Of a stretch of DNA of 61,653 bases, positions 26,931 to 34,580 are shown piece by piece. The stretch is taken from the NCBI GenBank assembly GCA_015228935.1, contig JADGCO010000007.1, positions 14,389 through 76,041 on the forward strand. The letters are read 5' to 3'. The DNA comes from Magnetococcales bacterium (GTDB taxonomy: Bacteria; Pseudomonadota; Magnetococcia; Magnetococcales; DC0425bin3). The stretch's first letter is position 1. Every line of letters begins with the position of its first letter. Position numbers and translations under genes: made by a program. The notes below the pieces were generated by a model. It saw only the letters and a list, made by a program, of their open reading frames with translations, did not search any database and was not told where the DNA came from.

Positions 26931-27060
26931 GCCAAAATTGGTCCCGATTTTGTTGTTCTGTTTGAACACATGGAAATTGACTTGCATAATAGCATAAACA
27001 TGGGTGGGATGCCTGTCGATCAGAACAGAGAAAAAAAACGGCACGAGTCACGAGGCAAGC

Positions 27061-28320
27061 ATGCTGGGTATCATTTTTTTGGCCATGGAAGATTTTCTCG
27101 AAACGACCATCGGGGCAGGATCCTGGACGCGCGCCCAATCCCTGGCCATGCTCGAAGGGAAGGAGTACGTCCCGGAAATTGATTATCCGGATCAGGAAAT
27201 CATGGCCCTGTTCCGGTCGGCCACACGCCTCATGGAAACCGATCTGGAAACGGTCCTGGAACGCATGGGGATTCATATTGCCAGCGGTCTGGTGGAAATG
27301 GGCATTTCCATGGGATTGATCGAGACCCATTGGACCACCATGGATATTCTGGAAAATCTCCCCTTGATTCTACAGGGGGCGGTGGATTCGCAAAATCCCA
27401 ATGTTGTCCCCCCCCCCATTCGTACCCTGCGTTTGCGGCATGGTGAGGCAGCCATCGTCTACTTTTCAGAACGCCAATTGTGCCCCCTGTTGAAAGGCAT
27501 CGTGCAGGGAATTGGTGAGTATTTTGATGAACCGATCACGCAGAGGGAACTTCTCTGCATGAAAAACGGTTCCCCGCTCTGTCGTTTTTCGGTGGCTTTC
27601 AACGATCCCATTCTCATGCGTTTTGTGGATGTGCCACGGGAATTCGAGACCTGTCGTCAACGGGGTGATGAAATTATCTTTTTCAATCAATTCAAGGGAG
27701 TTCCTCTTTCCGGCAAGGGCAAGGTGGAGGGGTGTTCCGAAAACGAGGCCCTGGTGCGCGTGATGCCTGGACAGTTGCAGGCCATGCAGGCGGAAGGTCG
27801 CACTTTTTTGTCCATGCCGCATTTGCCGATTGGCCTTGTGGCCTATGTGCGCGATGTCTATCCCCATCTTGGTGTGGTGCGCTTGTTCCGGATCAGCATG
27901 GCCGAGGGCTATTTTGGCCATCGGGTCTTCAACCGGGTCGAGCCGTCGCAACCCATTGATTCCCGTTTTGTCCTCAACGGTCAGGAACACAAGGCCACCC
28001 TGCAAAACCTCTCCGCCGGAGGGGGGTCCTTCTCCCTGCCCTTGTCTGCTGCCGTGGATGATCTCTCCCTCTTCGATCCTGTCTGGGTCAGCTTTTCCCT
28101 GCCCCTGAAATGGTTTTCGCAGGGCGATACCCTGGAACTCGGCCCCCAGGATTTGGAAGTCTGGGGCAATCTGCTTCACGTCCAGGTTCGGGAGCAGGAG
28201 CGCCTGGTGCGGGTGGTCTTCAACGACTTGACCCACCGGGATTTGGCAGTGATCGATGAGTATCTCAGGAGTCGCCAACAGGAAGTCCTCCCGGAAATCA
28301 AACAGTATCAGGGACCCTGA
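27061..28320 (+). CDS. H-NOX/V4R-like protein fused to a PilZ-like domain, lacking the heme His
   Basis: The N-terminus follows the H-NOX pattern: MLGIIFLAMEDFLE, then DYPDQEI, then YFSER (Y-x-S-x-R, residues 134-138). At the position of the proximal heme histidine (DILENLPLIL against DFLxNLDNLH) there is Leu 104. The next segment, ELLCMKNGSPLCRFSV, is also typical of V4R domains. A PilZ-like region follows with NLSAGGGSFSL. The ATG at 27061 has GAGG upstream. It may sense a ligand without heme and pass it to a c-di-GMP-type module; this is inference from motifs. Confidence 0.75.
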   Translation: MLGIIFLAMEDFLETTIGAGSWTRAQSLAMLEGKEYVPEIDYPDQEIMALFRSATRLMETDLETVLERMGIHIASGLVEMGISMGLIETHWTTMDILENLPLILQGAVDSQNPNVVPPPIRTLRLRHGEAAIVYFSERQLCPLLKGIVQGIGEYFDEPITQRELLCMKNGSPLCRFSVAFNDPILMRFVDVPREFETCRQRGDEIIFFNQFKGVPLSGKGKVEGCSENEALVRVMPGQLQAMQAEGRTFLSMPHLPIGLVAYVRDVYPHLGVVRLFRISMAEGYFGHRVFNRVEPSQPIDSRFVLNGQEHKATLQNLSAGGGSFSLPLSAAVDDLSLFDPVWVSFSLPLKWFSQGDTLELGPQDLEVWGNLLHVQVREQERLVRVVFNDLTHRDLAVIDEYLRSRQQEVLPEIKQYQGP

Positions 28321-28456
28321 ATGCATCCCAACCCGCAAACCTCACAAATTGTTACAATTGGTCTGGGACTTGCTAATAGAGGCTTCGAGACAGTTGCATG
28401 ACTCTGTAAGGTGTTGGCAAGGTTCTGGCTGAATAAAAGTCAAAAGCTGGAAAACA

Positions 28457-28621
28457 ATGGGAGCCGAGGCCATGTCGGGAAGCAGGTCGCAAAAAAAATG
28501 GCAGCAAACGCGGGATTTGGGATCCAGGATCCTGGCGGCGGTCTATATTGGCGGGGCTTATGGATTGATCCTGATCTCTGTTGTGCAAGCGTTGGTACTC
28601 TTATCCTGGCTGCGGCATTGA
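28457..28621 (+). CDS. small single-pass membrane protein (54 codons)
   Basis: The open frame has a basic, Gln/Ser-rich N-terminus (GSRSQKKWQQTRDLGSR) followed by one hydrophobic helix (ILAAVYIGGAYGLILISVVQ) and a short SWLRH tail. GGA lies seven bases before ATG 28457; ATG 28472 is an alternative. It sits alone in the 387-bp gap between the H-NOX-like gene and panE. It has the pattern of a regulatory small membrane protein, but I do not recognise it. The rest of the gap shows nothing else. Confidence 0.5.
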   Translation: MGAEAMSGSRSQKKWQQTRDLGSRILAAVYIGGAYGLILISVVQALVLLSWLRH

Positions 28622-28707
28622 CTTTCCCTGCCTTGCAATCATCCCGAAAAATCTCTCCAAACCGCATGAATCCTTCAGCAACACGCTGAAAAACCTTGAA
28701 CTATATT

Positions 28708-29676
28708 TCACACCGAGCGGTGTTGAATTTCCGACAGCAGGGCATAAAGCGTTTCGATGCGCGGGATGGCCACGCCCAGTGCCCTGGCAATCCGGACGGT
28801 GTTGCCCAGAATGGCCTCGATTTCCATGGGACGCTTGGCCTCGTGGTCCAGAAGCATGCTTGTCTTATAGGGCTGCATGGTCCGGGTTTCGGCCAGATTT
28901 TTTTCCACCACCTCCGACGGCAGGGGATGGCCGGCCGCATGGGCCGTGACCAGTACCTCTTCCATCACGGCCCGGGCGAGGCTGGTCAATTCCGGTGAAT
29001 TCATGATCTCCCGGGTGGTCAAGCCACCCCCCAGGACCGAAATGGGATTGAAAGGGGCGTTCCAGACCAGTTTTCGCCAACGATCCGTCACAATGGATTC
29101 AGAAACCAGACAGGGAACCCCTGCCTTGCCGAACCATTCTGCCAGATTCCGGGCCGCCAATGACTCCCCTCGCGGATAACGTCCGATGGCCAGCCGACCA
29201 TAGCAGGTGTGACGCAGCACACCGGGTGCCATGCGACTGACACAAATAAAAGCCAAACCGCTCAGAATTTCCTGGTCAGGAAAGGCGGCGGCCACGGCAG
29301 ATTCAATGTCAACCCCATTCTGAATCAACAGGATGACCGTCTTGGGCCCCACCACAGGGCGAATCAGGTCAGCAATGACGATTTCCGGCAGCACTTTCAG
29401 GGTGACGAGGATATAATCCGGGTATCCGTCGTAGTCGGCGGCCTGGCGCAGGACGGAGGCGGGCGTAAAATGAAACCCTCCCTGGGGCGTTTCGATGCGG
29501 ATTCCCTGGGCATGCACGGTTGCAAAGTCCGAGCGGCACACGGCGGATACTTCCAGACCGGCCCGCGCCAAATGTCCGCCATAATAGCCGCCAACCGCAC
29601 CACTTCCCACGACAAGAATCCGGGGAATGGGGGTTGCTTTGGTATCCTTGGCTGCATCAGAGTGAGTTACGTGCAT
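28708..29676 (-). CDS. panE: 2-dehydropantoate 2-reductase (ketopantoate reductase)
   Basis: The 322-residue protein has the N-terminal NADPH-binding loop VGSGAVGGYYGG (about residues 23-34) and the catalytic-Lys region WRKLVWNAPFNPISVLGG typical of PanE/ApbA. It reduces 2-dehydropantoate to pantoate for coenzyme A synthesis. The N-terminus carries a ~17-residue extension before the Rossmann strand, so a later start is possible. It is divergent from the cytochrome c gene. Confidence 0.93.
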   Translation of the reverse strand: MHVTHSDAAKDTKATPIPRILVVGSGAVGGYYGGHLARAGLEVSAVCRSDFATVHAQGIRIETPQGGFHFTPASVLRQAADYDGYPDYILVTLKVLPEIVIADLIRPVVGPKTVILLIQNGVDIESAVAAAFPDQEILSGLAFICVSRMAPGVLRHTCYGRLAIGRYPRGESLAARNLAEWFGKAGVPCLVSESIVTDRWRKLVWNAPFNPISVLGGGLTTREIMNSPELTSLARAVMEEVLVTAHAAGHPLPSEVVEKNLAETRTMQPYKTSMLLDHEAKRPMEIEAILGNTVRIARALGVAIPRIETLYALLSEIQHRSV

Positions 29677-29709
29677 GGATTCAATCTTTCACCCGGAAGG
29701 AAACATCTC

Positions 29710-30024
29710 ATGAAGAAGATAATGGCCGGCATGTTGCTGTCAACCTTTTTGCCTTTGGTCGCAGGCTTTTCCGGCAGCGCCGCAGCAGCAGATGTGGAAA
29801 AAGGCCGTACCCTGCATGAAAAGTCCTGTATGACCTGCCATGCTGCCAAATTCGGCGGAGACCCCCATCGTATCTACACCCGCCCGGATCACAAGAAGAA
29901 AAACAAAAAAGAGCTGGTTGCCATGGTGGCATTCTGCAACCAAAACGTCGGCACCAACTGGTTTGACGAAGAAGTGGCAGATGTGGCAGAGTACCTCGAC
30001 AAAAGCTTTTATAAATTTCCCTGA
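29710..30024 (+). CDS. periplasmic monoheme cytochrome c
   Basis: The 104-residue protein has a signal peptide ending in AAAA, then a single heme site SCMTCHAAKF (CxxCH). A C-terminal helix (EVADVAEYLDKSFY) is typical of class I cytochromes. A candidate distal ligand is unclear; no obvious Met-containing loop matches the usual pattern. AAGGAAA precedes ATG 29710. It should be a small periplasmic electron carrier. Confidence 0.9.
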   Translation: MKKIMAGMLLSTFLPLVAGFSGSAAAADVEKGRTLHEKSCMTCHAAKFGGDPHRIYTRPDHKKKNKKELVAMVAFCNQNVGTNWFDEEVADVAEYLDKSFYKFP

Positions 30025-30068
30025 CCAGGGTAACAGCTCCGGCAGAAGTCGGCTCGCTTCTCCGACGC

Positions 30069-30467
30069 TCAAGGTACATTTCCTTCCACCTGAATAGCAT
30101 CGGTCGCCCAGCGGTATACTTCCTCCATGATCCGCTCCACTTCAAACAGAGTAAGTTCTTCAACATCCAAATCCTCATAACGTAATTGTGCAGCGAAAGG
30201 AGTCAGCAAACTTAAATACTCAGATGAAAATGGCAATGTGATGCCATTGTCGATGATCCTGTCAACCAATTCGTCCAAATCATGGGTTCGGCGAAAGACG
30301 GCTCCTTTCGCCATCAAGACCGCTTTCAGACTTTTTTCTACTGCCTGTTGGGCATGGAAACAGACTGCCTCGCTTTCGATATTGGGATGATTTTTGATGA
30401 CATGAAAAATGGTTCGGTCCTGATCGGCTTTTCTCAACAAACGGCGGGCTTCATCCCAATGAGTCAT
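30069..30467 (-). CDS. HEPN-domain protein (HEPN/MNT pair 1)
   Basis: The 132-residue helical protein has the HEPN pattern FHAQQAVEKSLKAVL and FRRTHDLDELV. In such pairs the HEPN protein is usually an RNase toxin and the nucleotidyltransferase its antitoxin. Its start overlaps the end of the MNT gene by 17 bp. The ATG at 30467 is chosen from the family's usual N-terminus; a frame extends to 30509. Confidence 0.88.
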   Translation of the reverse strand: MTHWDEARRLLRKADQDRTIFHVIKNHPNIESEAVCFHAQQAVEKSLKAVLMAKGAVFRRTHDLDELVDRIIDNGITLPFSSEYLSLLTPFAAQLRYEDLDVEELTLFEVERIMEEVYRWATDAIQVEGNVP

Positions 30468-30771
30468 GGATGGTTTTCCCCTCGCGTAATGCCCAATATA
30501 TGGCCCCACTGGGCAGGTTGCCGCATTCGTTCAGTTCTGGCACGGAGCAAACAAGAAGATCCACGGGAACGCGCATGGGACGCAACACCTGACGCAACCG
30601 CGAAATCTCCCGCAGGCGATTATTGACGACTGGTTTGACAACCAATAAATCCAAGTCCGACTGATCCCCGGCATCACCCCGGGCATGGGAGCCAAACAGG
30701 ATGATCCGGGATGGCCCGGCAGTATCAGCCAACATGGCACCGATTTTTTGAATTGTCTGCTCATCGATCAT
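30451..30771 (-). CDS. MNT-type minimal nucleotidyltransferase (HEPN/MNT pair 1)
   Basis: The ~106-residue protein has the polymerase-beta fold signature IILFGSHARGDAGDQSDLDLLV, with the metal-binding SDLDL acids, and a third acidic strand (VDLLVCS). MntA-type antitoxins neutralise HEPN toxins, in one studied case by AMPylation. The pair overlaps and is certainly co-transcribed. The ATG at 30771 is chosen; the frame opens at 30819. Confidence 0.9.
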   Translation of the reverse strand: MIDEQTIQKIGAMLADTAGPSRIILFGSHARGDAGDQSDLDLLVVKPVVNNRLREISRLRQVLRPMRVPVDLLVCSVPELNECGNLPSGAIYWALREGKTIHDSLG

Positions 30772-30969
30772 GAAACGTCCTCCTCGTCCAACCCGATTTT
30801 CGGTGGTAACCCACGACAACCTGACCCGTTGCCACGATGCGCTTCATCTTATCCGATGACTCATTGATTTTGAAGCACTTTCAAGCCAAGTGCATGATGC
30901 TTCTCCGGGTGTGGAATTGTCACGCAAATTCAAGGTGAACAGGTCATGGCATGGCACCACCAAAAAAAA

Positions 30970-31050
30970 CAGCCCTCCCTCTTGGACATCCATCCCTGTT
31001 TTTCATTCGTTTTTTTGAAATTAACAAGTTATTAGACAGCCTCTCAGACA
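30970..31050 (+). repeat. intergenic repeat, copy A (inverted relative to copy B at 42104)
   Basis: The segment matches the reverse complement of 42104-42207. The last 34 bp (31017-31050), from GAAATTAACAAG to CCTCTCAGACA, are identical. The preceding ~47 bp are clearly related, with a shorter T-rich spacer here. It lies in the 303-bp gap between the two HEPN/MNT pairs, which otherwise shows no gene. It could be a short mobile repeat or an insertion-sequence terminus. Confidence 0.8.
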
Positions 31051-31074
31051 ATCAAGGCCATGTTGATTGATCGA

Positions 31075-31434
31075 TCATGGAAAATCCGGTACAACTCCCT
31101 GGTCGTTGAGGTATTGTCTCGCAGTCGTTTCCATGTGAGGAATTTCCAGCCGCACGATATCCCAGACCATATCCGGATCAAGGGTATAGTAATGATGGGC
31201 AACAAGATTACGAAATCTGGCAGCCAAAGACCATTCCACTCCTGGCATGGCCAGTTTGGCTTCATCCGGCAAGTGCTTGCTCGCTTCTCCAACGATCAGG
31301 AGATTGAGAACCACAGCATCAAATATCAATGGGTTGTTTTGGAATTCCTCCAGACTCATTCTGTCAGTGTATCTCACGACCTTGTGACAGGCGTCAATAA
31401 TATCCTGCAAGAAATGAATCCAGTCACGCGACAT
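31075..31434 (-). CDS. hepT: HepT-like HEPN toxin (HEPN/MNT pair 2)
   Basis: The 119-residue protein is of the DUF86/HepT type, with the RNase motif in RNLVAHHYYTLD (Rx4HxY). Family members cut RNA at this site and are silenced when the partner MntA modifies the Tyr. Its start overlaps the end of mntA by 11 bp. It belongs to a different HEPN subfamily from the protein at 30069. Confidence 0.92.
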   Translation of the reverse strand: MSRDWIHFLQDIIDACHKVVRYTDRMSLEEFQNNPLIFDAVVLNLLIVGEASKHLPDEAKLAMPGVEWSLAARFRNLVAHHYYTLDPDMVWDIVRLEIPHMETTARQYLNDQGVVPDFP

Positions 31435-31717
31435 GGAGCAGGTCCTTCTTGATATGCGCCCATAACCATGGTTTGATCATGGCATGTGTGGCCAGGTCCA
31501 CTCTGACACCCAAAAGCTGCTCCAAATAATCCAGGACACCAAAATACCCTTTGACCGTGGTGCTTCCATCAAATTCCACCAACAGATCTACGTCACTGTC
31601 CGGTCGAGTATCGCCCCTGGCAGTCGAACCAAACAAGGCCAGATGCTTGACCCCGAAGAGACGAATCATTTCTTCCTTATGGGCGGTAAGCAGGTCAAGA
31701 ACTTCCTGGCGGTTCAT
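31424..31717 (-). CDS. mntA: MntA-like nucleotidyltransferase antitoxin (pair 2)
   Basis: The ~97-residue protein has the motif LALFGSTARGDTRPDSDVDLLVEF, that is GSxxRGD...SDVDL, the catalytic core of MntA antitoxins. The ATG at 31717 is preceded by GAGGAAA; an in-frame start at 31738 is possible. It forms an operon with hepT. Confidence 0.92.
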   Translation of the reverse strand: MNRQEVLDLLTAHKEEMIRLFGVKHLALFGSTARGDTRPDSDVDLLVEFDGSTTVKGYFGVLDYLEQLLGVRVDLATHAMIKPWLWAHIKKDLLHVA

Positions 31718-31822
31718 AGGTTTGTTTCCTCGTTTCATGCCAAGGAGTCCGGAAGGCTCTCCTCTCGCGCATGGCCCAGTCAATAGCCCCAACGGATTGA
31801 ACAACGCTGACCGTATCCCATT

Positions 31823-32371
31823 CTATCCCCGATCCAGCGAACTTTCCAATATGGCCGCATCGGCCTTTGTAAAAGCCACCAGCAAAACCCGGCACAAGGA
31901 ACCGCTCCCGGCTGCCAATGTCGCCCGAATGGTCGCAACGGCCACCTGGGCTGCGGCCTCCTTCGGATAGCCATAAACTCCGGTGCTGATGGCGGAAAAA
32001 GCCACCGAAGTCAGGCCATGGGTCATGGCCAAGCGTAGGCAGTTACGATAACAGTCGGCCAGACGGGCTGCCGGATCTTTTTCCTGGTGATAGATCGGCC
32101 CCACCGTGTGGATCACATGACGTGTTGGCAAATTGCCACCGGTAGTGATAACGGCCTCGCCGGTGGGTAACCCATCAGGGTATTGATTTTTGCGGATTTT
32201 TTTGCACTCGGCCAGGATTGTCGGCCCCCCTGCCCGATGGATGGCACCATCCACACCGCCTCCTCCCAGCAGGGAGGTGTTGGCAGCGTTGACGATGGCG
32301 TCAACTTCCAGACGGGTGATATCCCCCGTTAGTACCTCCAGGGTGTACGTGACTCCCGGCGTGTTTTGCAT
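31823..32371 (-). CDS. macro-domain protein (O-acetyl-ADP-ribose deacetylase-like)
   Basis: The 182-residue protein has the MacroD/YmdB pattern: ITRLEVDAIVNAANTSLLGGGGVDGAIH, and later VAFSAISTGVYGYP, which form the ADP-ribose pocket. It probably hydrolyses O-acetyl-ADP-ribose or removes ADP-ribose from acidic residues. AGGAG lies just before ATG 32371. It is placed after two HEPN/MNT pairs, all on the minus strand, but no ADP-ribosyltransferase gene is near. Confidence 0.95.
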   Translation of the reverse strand: MQNTPGVTYTLEVLTGDITRLEVDAIVNAANTSLLGGGGVDGAIHRAGGPTILAECKKIRKNQYPDGLPTGEAVITTGGNLPTRHVIHTVGPIYHQEKDPAARLADCYRNCLRLAMTHGLTSVAFSAISTGVYGYPKEAAAQVAVATIRATLAAGSGSLCRVLLVAFTKADAAILESSLDRG

Positions 32372-32534
32372 GGTTATTCTCCTGAAAATTTTTGATTATC
32401 AAGCCATTGTTACGATTTCGTTACAGGACGTGGGATGCGATTCCTGATAAGATGGTATGAAGATTGCATTGCACCCTGCCAGAGTGATGGATGTTTCTGC
32501 TCCCACGAATCCTTCAGACCCAGGGTAAAGAGCC

Positions 32535-33584
32535 ATGCTGGACGTGACAAGTATTCCCTTACCAACCCTCCCTTTGGCCCAGACCGGATCCGGTGGGACC
32601 AAAGGTGGCACATCGGCTTTTCAGGATGATTTGAACCTGGCTTTCCGGGGTGTCAGTCGTTCAGCGGAAAACGCGCCCTTTTCCGGGATGCCATCGCCGG
32701 GTGCCATGGCACAGATGGAGACGCCATGGTTGACAGGTGGCGGCATGGGAGCAGCCATACGTTCCTCGGAGGGAACGACCCATCCGGCCTGGTTTCCCAT
32801 GACGGACAGCACTCTGACAGGGGTCACCACCGACGCCTTTCTGCAACCCGGCCCGGCCCCGGGACTGGCTTCCCTGAGCAATGCCGAAATGAGTTGGCTG
32901 GCGGAAGGATTCCAGCAACTGTTTGTGGCACAGGGTGTTGGATCCATGGGAGTCATCCAGGGACAGGCAGGAGCAAGGGTGGGTTCCATGCCCGGGAAGG
33001 CTCCGGGACTGGCAGCGCTTTCCAAGTCTGAACAGGCTTTTCTGACCTCTGAAATCCAGTCCATGTCGTCAGCCCCCGGCCAGAAATCACGCACCGCCCA
33101 ACGGGCAACCACAACCCAGCCCCTGGGCCAAAACACCGACCCGGCAGCCCTGGATGCCTTGTATCGGCGTCTGGTGCGGGAGAGCATGACCCCCGCCCAG
33201 TCCACCCCTTATGATCCATTGATCACCCGCGCTGCCCGCCAGAATGGTCTGGATCCAAAATTGTTGCGGGCCGTGGTGCAAACGGAGAGTGGCTTCAATC
33301 CCAAAGCGGTCTCCCGGGCCGGTGCGCAGGGCTTGATGCAGCTCATGCCGGAAACCGCCGAAGAGCTGGGAGTGACCGATCCTTTCAATCCGGAACAAAA
33401 CGTGATGGCCGGAGCAAAGTATCTCAAACAGCTTCTGGATCGCTATCAGGGCAACCGGAATACCGCCCTGGCCGCCTACAATTGGGGCATGGGCAACGTG
33501 GATCGCCGTGAGGATCCCATGCCCAAGGAAACCCGCAACTATATTGCCCGCATCAACCGCCTGATGACATCGCAGACAACTTGA
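32535..33584 (+). CDS. lytic transglycosylase (SLT, family 1) with long N-terminal region
   Basis: The C-terminal ~110 residues are a Slt-type domain: LLRAVVQTESGFNPKAVSRAGAQGLMQLMP, with the catalytic Glu in QTESG, and AAYNWGMGNV. It cleaves the glycan strand of peptidoglycan to anhydro-muropeptides. The first ~230 residues are low-complexity and without a clear signal peptide. That layout is seen in enzymes exported by a dedicated machine such as the flagellar rod system, which is a guess here. Confidence 0.9.
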   Translation: MLDVTSIPLPTLPLAQTGSGGTKGGTSAFQDDLNLAFRGVSRSAENAPFSGMPSPGAMAQMETPWLTGGGMGAAIRSSEGTTHPAWFPMTDSTLTGVTTDAFLQPGPAPGLASLSNAEMSWLAEGFQQLFVAQGVGSMGVIQGQAGARVGSMPGKAPGLAALSKSEQAFLTSEIQSMSSAPGQKSRTAQRATTTQPLGQNTDPAALDALYRRLVRESMTPAQSTPYDPLITRAARQNGLDPKLLRAVVQTESGFNPKAVSRAGAQGLMQLMPETAEELGVTDPFNPEQNVMAGAKYLKQLLDRYQGNRNTALAAYNWGMGNVDRREDPMPKETRNYIARINRLMTSQTT

Positions 33585-33732
33585 TGGGATGCCTGAAAGT
33601 CAAATGAATTCAAGGAAGGGCTTGCAGACATCATGGGCCTTGACATCACTATCGTTGCGCGATAGCATTCTTCGCATTGTCAACACAGTATGGAGATATG
33701 GCTTATGCGCGTGACATTTCGGAATAAATCCG

Positions 33733-33761
33733 TTGACTTGCTCCATATGCATTTTTATGGA
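33733..33761 (+). promoter_or_regulatory. higB promoter with overlapping inverted repeat
   Basis: TTGACT (33733-33738) is a candidate -35 box. An inverted repeat TCCATA/TATGGA (33742-33747 and 33756-33761) covers the expected -10 region. Autoregulation by a HigA-type antitoxin binding such a repeat is usual for these operons. Confidence 0.4.
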
Positions 33762-33771
33762 GATTCAACCA

Positions 33772-34050
33772 ATGATCAAATCGTTTCGGTGTACCGAGAC
33801 CGAAAAAGTTTTTCGTCGGGAGTTTTCACGAAAGTTTCAAAACATTCATAGAGTTGCATTAAGAAAACTGCTCATGCTTCATGCGGCTCCCAGCCTGGAG
33901 GCACTTCGTATTCCACCCGGAAATCACTTGGAAACTTTGCAAGGTGACCGGGCTGGAGAGTGCAGTATACGGATCAACAAACAGTGGAGGATATGTTTCC
34001 GGATGCAAGGGGAAAATGTTCATGATGTGGAAATTACAGACTACCATTGA
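33772..34050 (+). CDS. higB: HigB-type (RelE superfamily) mRNA endonuclease toxin
   Basis: The 92-residue protein follows HigB: MIKSFRCTETEKVFRREF at the start, then LETLQGDRAGECSIRINKQWRICFRM, with the basic residues used for ribosome-dependent mRNA cleavage. The toxin lies before the antitoxin, as expected for hig loci. Unusually, 185 bp separate it from higA. Confidence 0.93.
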   Translation: MIKSFRCTETEKVFRREFSRKFQNIHRVALRKLLMLHAAPSLEALRIPPGNHLETLQGDRAGECSIRINKQWRICFRMQGENVHDVEITDYH

Positions 34051-34235
34051 TCTGGAATTTCTTTTGAATGCCAGTAACAAGGTGGGTTAATGGCATCTTT
34101 TGAACTTTCATAAACTGCGTCTACGGGTGTTTTTATAAAAAATACAAATTTTGAAGTAGGTTCTTTTTAGAGTTTATTGATAATTTTTAAGTTTGCCACT
34201 TTCAGACAGTTTCCTACTCAAATGGCACACCAAAA

Positions 34236-34580
34236 ATGAACACCAAGACAATCAAGGCCAGAATTCCCCCCATACACCCAGGTGAAATTCTTAAAGAAGA
34301 GTTCATGGAACCCTTGGGCATTACCCAGTACCATCTGGCCAAGTGTTTGGGTGTTCCTCAGATGCGAATCAGCGAAATCGTGCGGGGCCTGCGTTCCATT
34401 ACAGCAGATACGGCATGGCGACTTGGACGTTTTTTCAGTATGGATCCCGGATTCTGGTCCAACCTGCAATCCCATTATGACATGGAGCAGGCACGTGACC
34501 AGTTGGATGCTTCTGGAGTTTTGGAAAGAGAAGTGACGCCTTTCCGGTATCCACCAGGAATTCACCCGAAAATTGTTTGA
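34236..34580 (+). CDS. higA: HigA-type antitoxin (XRE HTH)
   Basis: The 114-residue protein has the HigA signature IHPGEILKEEFMEPLGITQYHLAK, a helix-turn-helix (VPQMRISEIVRG), and ADTAWRLGRFF. It should bind HigB and repress the locus. Its last 19 bp overlap the 3' end of the convergent GGDEF regulator. The gap 34051-34235 is AT-rich and has no gene; AGTAGG and CCTACT ends lie at about 34156 and 34211. Confidence 0.92.
   Translation: MNTKTIKARIPPIHPGEILKEEFMEPLGITQYHLAKCLGVPQMRISEIVRGLRSITADTAWRLGRFFSMDPGFWSNLQSHYDMEQARDQLDASGVLEREVTPFRYPPGIHPKIV

Noticed and set aside
29209-29709. An upstream extension of the cytochrome c frame
   Set aside because: It is antisense to panE; the signal peptide and ribosome site place the real start at 29710.
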